Assembly: GCA_021229015.1 (NCBI GenBank)
Contig: CM037778.1
Coordinates: 86,962,477 to 87,026,476, forward strand
Direction: 5' to 3'
Length of the DNA: 64,000 nt
Source: Solen grandis
Lineage: Eukaryota > Mollusca > Bivalvia > Adapedonta > Solenidae
The notes under the pieces were generated by a model, which was given only the letters and a program-made list of their open reading frames with translations, ran no database searches and was not told the DNA's origin. This document shows, one piece after another, positions 35,092 to 46,914 of the stretch; within the stretch, counting starts at the first letter, position 1, and every line of letters starts with the position of its first letter. A program made the translations under genes and the position numbers.

Positions 35092-38000
35092 ATAGAGACC
35101 ATCAGAAGTGTTCCTTATGTTGTCAACATTAATGTGGACAAACAAAATGGTGTGATTACAATCAAAGGCCCAGGCGAAAATGTTTCGGCTGCCAATGACA
35201 AAATTCAAATAGAATTAAGGAAGATTTACAGACAGCAGAAGAGGGTTGAATATGCAAAACCGTTGGCTAAGCAAGTCAAATGGTATTTTGAGAATGTAAC
35301 AGAAAAAAGTATTGAGTTGAAAGAATACGATACGTACACAAATCTGTCAATTGAGGAGGCTTACAAAAGGAATGAAAAAACTTATCAAATCTCAGATACA
35401 GATGGTAATATATATGTGATTGACTTTGAAAAGCTTACTGAATACCCTATATCAGATAGCAGTGACACTGTCAGGGTCATGCGGAAGGACATCCTGAAAT
35501 GTAAGTCTCTTACCATATAACGTGCCTTTAAGGTCAAATTATATACCCCCAAGTCATTTGTTCTGCTTTATCAAACACAGCTAAGTACAGAGCAGTTCTT
35601 ATGTTTAAAAGATTTTTTGGGGGTGATATGGAATTGTTACAAGTTTTTAGCCATTGTTACAAAAATAGCAACTTATTTGCAGATATCATTTAATGCCATA
35701 AATATGTAAATGATAATAGTTTTTGCCTACAGGTACATTAGAAAATTAAAATTGTTTTACTTTCAATTCGGAAATCATTAATTTGAATATACAATCTTTA
35801 CTTTCAATACTTTCAATGAAATATGAAAATATTAGACTTGAAGATTTTATATTCCAGTCTTTCTTCTGCAATTTCTTGAATTACTATTAGATTTTGGATT
35901 TAAATTAATTTAATTTTGTTTGTTTCCAAATAGAGTTTATCAGACTAGATGTTTTCATACTGTGTTCCAAATCCGTCATAGAAACATGTTCCCCCTCTCT
36001 CTCTCTCTTTCAGCTGAGAGTACTGCTGTTCCAAAAGAATGGACATCAATGAAAGATAACGAGACCATTTGTGTTGTTGCTCTACATCCTACTGATCAAA
36101 TATACAAAGACATTGAAAAGGAATTCCTGACGCAGACCAGGTCAGGAAAATACACCCATAGATTACAATTTGACGTGAGAAATTTGCAAGTAACAAAGGT
36201 TAGTTAAAATATTAGACTTTTTAAAGATGTTAAAAGATAGTTATTCTTGAAGAGGAAATGCCCATATTGTCAGCGTTATGCATCTTTACATTCAAACTCA
36301 AACTCAGATAGCTCTTTGTTGATTCTTATCTGTACTAGTTATCGATAACCATTCAAGATTTAAGTGAAATCTTTTAGAAAGCTTACCTATGATAATGACA
36401 TGATCATATTTTACAGCCTTTCATTTAGTTTGACAATTTTATTATCAACAGAAAAATCTGAATATTAGTTGGGTGAAGATCACCAGCTGATTGCCCAAGC
36501 GAACAGTCTTTATTTGTTCATGACTTAAGAAAACTTTACAGTCTGTAACTCAAAGGTTAATTTCATGCTTTGAATCATGAAATTTCTCTCTGTGAGTCCA
36601 GGGGTGGAAAATATTCTTTTAGGTCACCGTCCTGTAGGATGAGTAGGTGAAAAATCTTACTCGTCCTTAAACAAAGTTAGCTCGTCCTAAAATTATTTTA
36701 ATTTTTGCTTCCCGTAAAGTTGTCAAGCTTTTGATATTTTGTGGAAACACCGCAAAACAATTTTTCTTTTTTTTTCATCAACCACGGAAGACCAGAAAAC
36801 CAATGATCTAGGGCTTTTCTTGTGTGTTTCAGTTTATCTTAAGCGCTTTGGTGCTTACTGTGTTTTAACTCTCGCTTTTTTGTATTTTCGTCATCTCTAC
36901 CACCGAGAAGCGTCTTCATTGACAATTGTTTCGACATTTTGAACATATTTGCTGTCCCTGACTGTGCCGCAAACAAACAAAAAACGTATTGAAAAAACAC
37001 CGTAGAATATTGTGAACCAATCTGCGCTAGACCTTACGGATCTTTCTAAAAAAAATGAGCGTCGCTATGGTGATATTTTATCAAAATTAGAACCCCTGAT
37101 CAAGTAAAGTGTTTAATGATCTTAATTAACCATCGTAACAATATGAAATTCATTTTTACTGAAACATTTCTTTCTTGGCCGCGAAAAGTTACTTGTCCAG
37201 TCGGATGAGTGTTCAGGGAAATTATGCTCGTCCGACCCTGAAATTCACTCATAAATGCGAGCGGACGAGTGGATTTTTACAGCCCTGCAGTCGCAATCTT
37301 ATTGTAATTGGGAAAGGACACGGGCATATTATGAGCATGTTCCACTTTAAAATTCAGGTTTTTCTTTTGTTATTTTCTTCCTCGGTGTAAAACCTCAACC
37401 AAGCTATTTTGGATGCGGTTTCAACGAAAAAATTCCTTCCTTTAAATTGATGATGTCAGGTTGACAGATTGAGCTTTTTTCAATCTTCTATAACTTCTAT
37501 GTTCTTCATCGGATTTCTTCAATATTTGGAAGATGCTTAAGTGGAAGGACCTTTACATTATGCAGTTCACCTTGTGACCTTGACCTTGACATTTGACATA
37601 TTTTTGATGAAAAAAAACAACAACAAAATAACGTACATAATACCTTCAGGTCTTGTTCATTTTAGACTCCTCGTGAAGGGGAAATTATTGACTAGCTCAG
37701 ATGCCCCAATGTCTTACAGATATCGACTGCTAATTAGTTTCCTCACATAAATTGAATGTGAAGATTAGTAAAATCTGGGCCAGTCCAGATGTTCATCATT
37801 ATCTTCAAGATTAGGTATGAAGGTGGTGAAAATGGGTTGAAGATATTGTATAAAGGAAGGCGTTTAAAGCTTGTCAGTCATCTTTCTTAACTACATGTAT
37901 TAGAATGTGTGTAAAATTGGGGAAAAGGGGAGAAAAAAATTGACTAGCTAATACATCCCAGACCTCAAACACAATCTGTAAGTATAGGGGGAAAACTGAC

Positions 38001-41000
38001 TATCCAAGAATTTCCAAACCGTCACATACAATCTGTTAGATAGCAAGGGAAAACTGAACCCTGATTCAGACGAAAAGTGGGCTGGTAACCAATTCTGTTT
38101 TTGGGGGTTTTGTGTTTTTAATCCAGAATTTTGTTCAGACTTTTTTTCAACAATAATTAGCTTGAATTCAGTTAAACTACATGGGAGACTAACTGGAAAT
38201 GCGCAGTTGATCAACTTGTTTCAGTTTGACGAGTTATTTATAAAGTCAATTCCTTTATCATATTCAGATGTATGTTACAATTTGTATTTCCATGTATAAT
38301 GTCCAACATAATTAAGGTGAATAACTATTAGTATATTAATTATATAGTAGACATTCCAATATTTATCACTCATTTAATGTAAATACATTTTCAGATAGAA
38401 CGCATCCAGAACAAAACTCTTTACCAGCAATATATGGCTAAGAAAAAATTAATGACAGCAGAAAAAGGCGACAAACTTCCACCAAGTATGCCCATAGAAC
38501 GGACAGTATGGCATGGAACAAAGAATGAATCAGTAACCAGTATACAGACTTTTGGATTTAATAGAAGCTACTGTGGAGTAAATGGTAAATGTTTTTCAAA
38601 TACTAACTAGGTAATAAGTGCAGGTAGCAATTAAGATGTGTCCTCTGATTAAACATCCTTGGTGATACTGTCGCCTTTTAAGCTCACCTTAGATTTATGT
38701 ATTCAATAGGAACAATTCGAATTGTAATCACCAGGTGTAGTTTGTCACTGTTGTAGCAATCATAAACTCTAGAACAACAAAAATATCTCTAAAGAATTTC
38801 TTATAGGACTTTTTTGTCATTCTTTATTCTGTTGCATGATTTTTAGCTCACCAGAGCACGAAGTGCTCAGGGTAAGCTATTGGGATCACCCGTCGTCTGT
38901 CGTCCGTCGTCAACAATTTGCTTTAAAAGACATCTCCTCTGAAACCGCTGGACAGAATTTGATAAAACTTGGCATGTATGATCCTTGGGTGGGGCTCTAC
39001 AAAAATTGCTCAAATAAAGTCGATCCATGAAGAACTCTGGTTGCCATGGCAACAAATAGAAACAAGAGGCCCATAGGGCCACAAATCGCTCACCTGAGTA
39101 CCACTGCTCTATATGCAACCTAGTATACATGTATCATACTGATATGTTTCTCAGGAACTTGACAGTTTTTCTTACCCATTTTAGCAATAGTATGGAAAAA
39201 AACAGTGATCATGAGATTTCAGTGTGGTACTGCTGATTGAAAATGGACAAAAAGAGAGATGGTCCTTAACCTTTTCCCTCATAAAAACTCATTTTGACGC
39301 CCTTTATAGGTACCACATAAATCCTGATTTGCAGAAAGCCCCACTTAAACCTTTCCAAATTTAATTGTAAAATCCTCATCCCCAGACCACTATGGAGCAG
39401 CAAACAGCATAAAACCTGATCAGCCTGCGAGTAACAGTTGGACTTGCAGGCTGATTGGGTTTTATGCTACTCACATAGGTATTTTATAGATCTCTATGAG
39501 GAAAAGGGTTAATTATTATGAAATAAGTTGCAATTTATTACAAAGTGTTTTAATCATTCGTTTGTGGTTTTTAAGAGGTGTTTGGTAATCCCTGTGTACT
39601 GGAACACTGACATGCAGACAATCTGCATATATTCTGGCATTTGTGGTAATGTTTTTTGATGTTGATGCTGCTGCTGATTTAGGATAGTATGAATAACCCT
39701 TATATCTCTATCAGGTGGCTTTGTGTAAAACTAGCCTAGTATCTCATATACATAGTAGCAGGTAATGTAGTTTTGCACTAACTCAGTGGGGCAACACAGT
39801 CCAGAAAATGTGACCTCTGCCAGAAGGTCAGACTAAGCTATAGAATGGCATTTGTGGTAATGTTATCTTCTCCACCTCTGCATATGTAGTGGAATCACCC
39901 AAATGACCTATCAGACTAGTGGACTATCTCATCTAAGGGTACAATTTATTTTTTTGTTTCTAGCTGGTTTTCTCTCTCTCTCTCTCTCTCTCTCTCTGTT
40001 AGACTTCTCTCTCTTTAATAAGTGGCCTTGTAATTTAATGTAACTTTTTTGCATTTTATTAAGCTACCTGGCGGCCATGTTTATTACAGATCGGAAAAAT
40101 TTTAGCAACTTTGGTAGAGGTTGACCCAAGGAACATCTGTACCAATTTATTTTAAAATCTGGCCAGTAGTTTTGAAGAAGATGATTTTTTAAGTTTTCAT
40201 TTTTTTTTTCTTTTTGTTTCCATGGCAACCAGAGTTCTATATGGATCAAGTTTATTTTAGCAACTTTTGTGAAGGTTGACCCAAGGATCATCCCTGCCAA
40301 GTTTAATCAAATTCTGTCCAGTGGTTTCAGAGGAGATGTTGTTTAAAGGTTTCTCTATATACATATAAGGCAAATAAGCCCCGCCCCTGGTGGCCATGTT
40401 TTTTTACGGATCGGAATAATTTTGGCAACTTTGGTAGAGGTTGACCCAAGGAACATCTGTACCAATTTATTTTAAAATCTGGCCAGTAGTTTTGAAGAAG
40501 ATGATTTTTAAAGTTTTCATTTTTTTTCTCTTTTTGTTGCCATGGCAACCAGAGTTCTACATGGATCAAGTTTATTCTAGCAACTTTTGTGAAGGTTGAC
40601 CCAAGGATGATCCCTGCCAAGTTTAATCAAATTCTGTCAAGTGGTTTCAGAGGAGATGTTGTTTAAAGGTTTCTCTATATACATATAAGGCAAATAAGCC
40701 CCGCCCCTGGCGGCCATGTTTTTTTACGGATCGGAATAATTTTAGCAACTTTGGTAGAGGTTGACCCAAGAAACATCTGTACCAATTTATTTTAAAATCT
40801 GGCCAGTAGTTTTGAAGAAGATGATTTTTAAAGTTTTCATATTTTTTTTTCTTTTTGTTGCCATGGCAACCAGAGTTCAACATGGATCAAGTTTATTTTA
40901 GCAACTTTTGTGAAGGTTGACCCAAGGATCATCCCTGCCAAGTTTAATCAAATTCTGTCCAGTGGTTTCAGAGGAGATGTTGTTTAAAGGTTTCTCTATA

Positions 41001-44000
41001 TACATATAAGGCAAATAAGCCCCGCCCCTGGCGGCCATGTTTTTTTACGGATTGGAATAATTTTAGCAACTTTGGTAGAGGTTGACCCAAGGAACATCTG
41101 TACCAATTTATTTTAAAATCTGGCCAGTAGTTTTGAAGAAGATGATTTTTAAAGTTTTCAAATTATTTTTCTTTTTGTTGCCATGGCAACCAGAGTTCTT
41201 CATGGATCAACTTTATTTTAGCAACTTTTGTAGAGCCTCACCCAAGGAACATTCCTGCCAAGTTTCATTAAATTCTGTCCAGCGGTTTCAGAGGAGATGT
41301 CGTTTAAAGCAAATTGTTGACGACGGACGACGCACGACGCACGACGCACGACGACGGACGCCGGACGAAGGGCGATCACAAAAGCTCACCTTGAGCACTT
41401 TGTGCTCAGGTGAGCTAAAAATAATTGAAAACTTTGAAAATCATCCCCTCTGAAACCGCTGGACAGAATTTTATAAAACTTGGCATGTATGATCCTTGGG
41501 TGGGCCTCTACAAAAATTGCTCAAATAATGTTGATCAATGAAGAACTCTGGTTGCCATGGCAACAAATAGAAAAACTAATTGAAAACTTTGAAAATCATC
41601 TCCTCTGAAACAGCTGGACAGAATTTGATAAAACTTGGCATGTATGATCCTCGGGTAGGCCTCTACAAATTTGCTCAAATAAAGTTGATCCATGCAGAAC
41701 TCTGGTTGCCATGGCAACAAATAGAAAAAATAATTGAAAACTTTGAAAATCATCTCCCCTGAAACCGCTTGACAGAATTTGATAAAACTTGGCATGTATG
41801 ATCCTTGGGTGGGCCTCTACAAAAATTGCTCAAATACAGTTGATCCATGAAGAACTCTGGTTGCCATGGCAACAAATAGAAAAAATAATTGAAAACTTTG
41901 AAAATCATCTCCCCTGAAACCGCTTGACAGAATTTGATAAAACTTGGCATGTATGATCCTTAGGTGGGCCTCTACAAAAATTGCTCAAATGCAGTTGATC
42001 CAAGAACTGGTTTAAAACTCCTCTGAAACAAATGGTCAGAATTTATTTTCCTTTAGCACAAATAGTCACCTCATGAATGTCTACCATAATTGCTAAAATA
42101 AAGTTGATCCCTTGAAAAATGAGGCCCCTAGGGGGTTGGCTAATTTCCTTATATACTCTTTATAGAAAACATCAAAATACTTTTTTTTATGAAGCCAGCT
42201 ATGAGAATTTAATTTCCTTTGGCCCAAATAGTTACCTCATGAATGTATACCAATATGGCTAAAATAAAGTTAATTCCTAAAAAAATGAGGTCCCTAGGGG
42301 TGGCTAATTCCCTTATATACTCTATATAGAAAACATCAAAATTCTTCTTCTGTGCAAAGGCCAATATGGGGCCGAAATTTGGCCCCATTCCCATCCGTAA
42401 AAGTATATATTTTTCCTCCACTGTAGGTGAACCCCCCCCCCCCCCCCAAATAAAAAATAAATAAATAAAATAATAATAAAAAAAATAAAATAAAAGACCG
42501 TTAAATGATCCGCATTTTTGGCTTTTCTCCGCATTTTACACACTTCTCCTTCTCAATTTGTTTTGTTTTTTCTCATGTAACTGGTAATCCGCCTGGTAAT
42601 CTAAAGAGAACTAAAAAGAGAGAGGAAAAAACTTGAAATGAGCTTATCTGTTTAACTCTATTTTGCATAAAATTCTGCCAGATTCATGGCGATGTCACGT
42701 ACGCAAATTGCCGATTTTGTTACGAAAATATTTTAATGTAGAGATGCATTGTTTTGTGGATAAAAGCTAAAAAGACACACTAGGTAATTTGGAGAGTACT
42801 TTTAGTATTTTGCAAAATAGATTCACAACTTTCTCTGACCATGTAAATAAAATTAATAACCAAAAAAGCTTTGCATTTCTAAATGTCATCAGTTTTCGCG
42901 GATTTACTTTCTCTTTTGACAACATGTAAATAAAAGGAATCTGAAACGATATTAAAGAATTTTCGAAATATTTTGTTACAGATTGTTATTTAAAAGTTTA
43001 ATCATGTTATGTAAAAGTTAAATCAACCAATTTTAACGAACTGCTTTCATTTTCTTCCCATACAAAAAGCCCTGTGTCTTTCAAACTATCACATCGTGTA
43101 ACTGCAACTGATAATACAATATAGGGGCAATCCGGGTAAGTACGGACGGACGGGTAAGTGCGGACGGCACGGAATATAACCGTGATTTCAACTGTATTTG
43201 GTCAGATTTTGTCTAATTAATGGCACATTTCATTCGAGGCACTTCGCGTACTTTGATTTTTAAATAACGATAACTCTGCAAGGACACAACGATGGCCATC
43301 GACATGCGCAATACACGCACCCTTACTTCCTCTTCGAAATTCTGAAACCGCGAACTTTTGAAGTTAAAGTTATACATTGAATTGAAACAAAGAATTCAGG
43401 TATTAATGACTAATACTTAACATAATATGTCATATAAATGAGCATAAAGTATTTCTGATCATTTCTTGAGTGGATATATGTTTAAAATAAATAGATTCTC
43501 TATAATATTTGAAGAATAATAAAGTGTCCGTACTTTCCATTCTATTTTCATATGTCTTAAAACTACGGACACACAGTTCTTCAAAATTCACATTATTAAA
43601 GTCTTAATGCATTATGGCATCTTTCCCCCCTTAAATTCAGCATTTAAATAAATATTTGACATATTTATGATTATTTAGTGTACGGATGATGATTTTGAAC
43701 AATGAATTATCAAGTACTCGTATATATGTAGTTTAAAGCATAGGCCCCATATAATTATTTCTGGTATTTTCTTCTTCTCCAACTTCAATGTGATAATCTT
43801 TGCCTGTCTAAGCTTTACATCAGTCGATATATAGCAACACCTACAATAAAATCATTACAACCATCGTCATTGTCCACACCATCTCTTCATTATCAATCAT
43901 GCGCAGATCCAGTGTGTGTGTGTGTGGGGGGGGGGGGGTAAGAGGTATCCCCCCCCCCCATGAATGAATTTGCTAATTTGTTCAAATAGTCAGTAATATA

Positions 44001-46874
44001 GTGCTTTGATATCAAATTATGGTCTCTCCCCCCCCCCCTCCCCCCCCACGTACTGAGATTTTAAGAGTTGCCCCCCCCCCCCCCCCCCCCCCCCCGCACT
44101 GAGTTTTTAAGAGTTGCTACCCCCCCCCCCCCCCCAACACACACACGTTAGCTGAATTTCAAAGCTGAAAATGGACATGGCAAGTATACCTGTCAGACCC
44201 CCCCCCCCCCCTTAGATCCTAGATCAGCGCATGCTCATCATCACCACATCATCATCTGTTCATCATCATTCGCTTTTCAGAATGCCAAAGAAATGGATAT
44301 ATACAAAAAGAGGAAAAACACAGAACTACAGTGCAAATGACTTAGAAAATGCTGTAAAAGCAGTCCAAGAAAATTCTATGTCAGTCAGGAAGGCTGCGGC
44401 ACACTTTGGAGTACCGAAAAGTACCATTGGTGATAGGATAAGCGGGAAACATGAATTGCATGTTCGGAATGGTAGGCCTCCACATATTCCAAACAGCATA
44501 GAGCAAAAGATTGTTGATGCTGTGAAAATGGCAGCCAGGAGAGGAATTGGTCTCACGAGGAAACAGATTTTGGCAAGAACAAACATATTATGCAAAAAAA
44601 TGAAAATTTCATCCAAATATACTACTTTCACGGCAGGGAAAGACTGGTAGGAGGGGGTGAAGCGCAGGCATCCTGACCTTGTCATTAGAAAACCAGAGAA
44701 ACTTACAACAACGCGGGCAAGGATGATGAACAGGGAAGTGATAGGCCGATACTTTGATGATTTGGGAACAATTGTGGAAGGGTTAAACCTCCAGAATAAA
44801 CCGAATTTAATATGGAACTGTGATGAAATGGGTAAGAACTTCGAACATGATCCAGTAAGGGTGGTTGCTGAAAAGGGCGAGAAAACGTGTGTGAGTAAAA
44901 CAAGTGCAAAATCTAACAATATGACGATAATGGCCTGCGTAAATGCTTCAGGTAGGAGAATGCCTCCAATGTTTATCACAAAAGGTAAAACATCAAGGTC
45001 ACTATATGGATTCAATACATCGGGAGCGCCAGTAGGAACGTGTTGGTGTTGGCAGAAAAACGGCTGGATGGATGATGCTTTAGGAGAGAGGTGGTTTACA
45101 GAGATATTTTTAGAGTCATGTGGTCCAGAGAGGCCCCAGCTACTGATTCTCGACGGGCACTCATCACACGAAACTCTCGGCCTTATCATGAAGGCTATGG
45201 AAGAAAATATCCATATACTAGCACTTCCACCTCATACTACGCATGCTCTCCAGCCTTTAGACAAGGCCGTATTTGGTCCCCTCAATCGCGCTTACAATGA
45301 AGTATGTTCAGCTTATTTACAGGAAAGCGCCTTGCATCAGATAAATAAATGGTCGTTTCCGGTTCTTTTCCGACAGGCTTGGGATACAGCTGTTACTGGC
45401 GCCAACATACGCAGTGGTTTCAGAGCTTGTGGAATTTATCCTTTAGATCGGACTGTCATCCCAGAAACACTCTACGGCCAACTGATAAACCTTTATCTGT
45501 TGTCCAATCCCCAGTTACTGACGATGGACTTACTGCTCCAGTGGGAGATGAAGAGAAACAAATGCCAACAAAATTTAGAGATCATGCTGTAGTTGCAGAA
45601 TCTGCTGAGCCAATTGTGAGCAATAGGTCCTCTCCATCACCGTCAGACAACATTATTGTTGCATCTCGGCTGTCAGTGCCAATACCCTTGTCTGTCAGCG
45701 CAGATTCCAGTGATACAATGGATCCTTATCTTTATGGTGAAGTGGGTTTAAATGAATCGTTTGAGTACGAGTCTAATAATACTACAGTCAATCTTGTTCA
45801 AAGTGAGGTTGATATTCAAACACAACAGGATGTTCTGGATATCAGTGATCCTTTTCAACTGTTTCAGCTTATGTCAGATGGCAATGTAGTTGTTAGCCCC
45901 GTGTTTGATGAAAGCGGAAATGATCTTGTGATTGAACACAATAGTCCACCCCTTTCTGGTCCTCTTCCGGCAACAAAGAAAAACACTGAGCAAGATGAAA
46001 GAATTGAAACGAAAGTTGAATCATTTTTCATCCCACCTATTGCAAACTTTCCAACAAAAAAGAAACCAAACAGAAAATCTGTTACCCACCACCGGCTTCT
46101 TACAAGCGAAGATGTCATAAACGAGAAACTTAGAGTTGAAAATATAAAGGTTGAAAAAGAGAAAAAGAAGCAGGCCAGGGCCGAAAGAAAATGTAAACCT
46201 AGAAAACGAATTAAAAATGAAAAGTGTTAAAAATGACATATATCCTGTACTTGTTCAATGTTTCATACAAATTACCTGAATGTTCATTTTTAGCTCACCT
46301 GAGCAAAGCTCAGGGTGAGTTTTTGTGATCCCTTAAATGTCCGTTGTTCGTCGTGCGTCAACAATTTCAACAATCTTCTTCTCTGAAACTACTCGATGGA
46401 TTTTCACCAAATTCCATTAATATGATACTTGTGTTAGCTTGAGGCTAATTCCTATTTTTATTGAACTCATGAAGACCTTTGGTTGCCATGGCAACCAGAA
46501 GACATCACTTTAAAATGTGTTTTCTCAGGAACACACAGACCTACAGATTTGATATTTGGTACATAGCATCAGCCCATGGTGCCTCAACATAATTAACAAA
46601 GATGTGCATCAGGGTTTACCACTCCTGGGACCACGCCTAGATTTTGTATGAAACTATAATTTATAAGGGAAGCGAAAAATCTTTACTTCTTAAACCATTG
46701 GTTGGATCATGAAGAACTTTGGTTGCCATGGCAACCAGGAGGCATAAATTAAACTGTCTTTTCTGAGAAACATACAGATCTACAGCTTTGATATTTGGTA
46801 TGTAGTATCTTCTCATAATTCCAGCCTTTCTACAACAAACCAAATTTAGGCGAGCGATTTAGGGCCATCTTGAC

Positions 46875-46914
<40 letters not shown>

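Noticed and set aside
40064..40883. Recurring 60-105 codon frames (MAGMILGSTFTKVAK..., also at 49641-50514 and 58561-59639)
   Set aside because: They arise from the ~318-bp tandem units, appear on either strand, shift frame from unit to unit and have no domain. They are by-products of the repeat.
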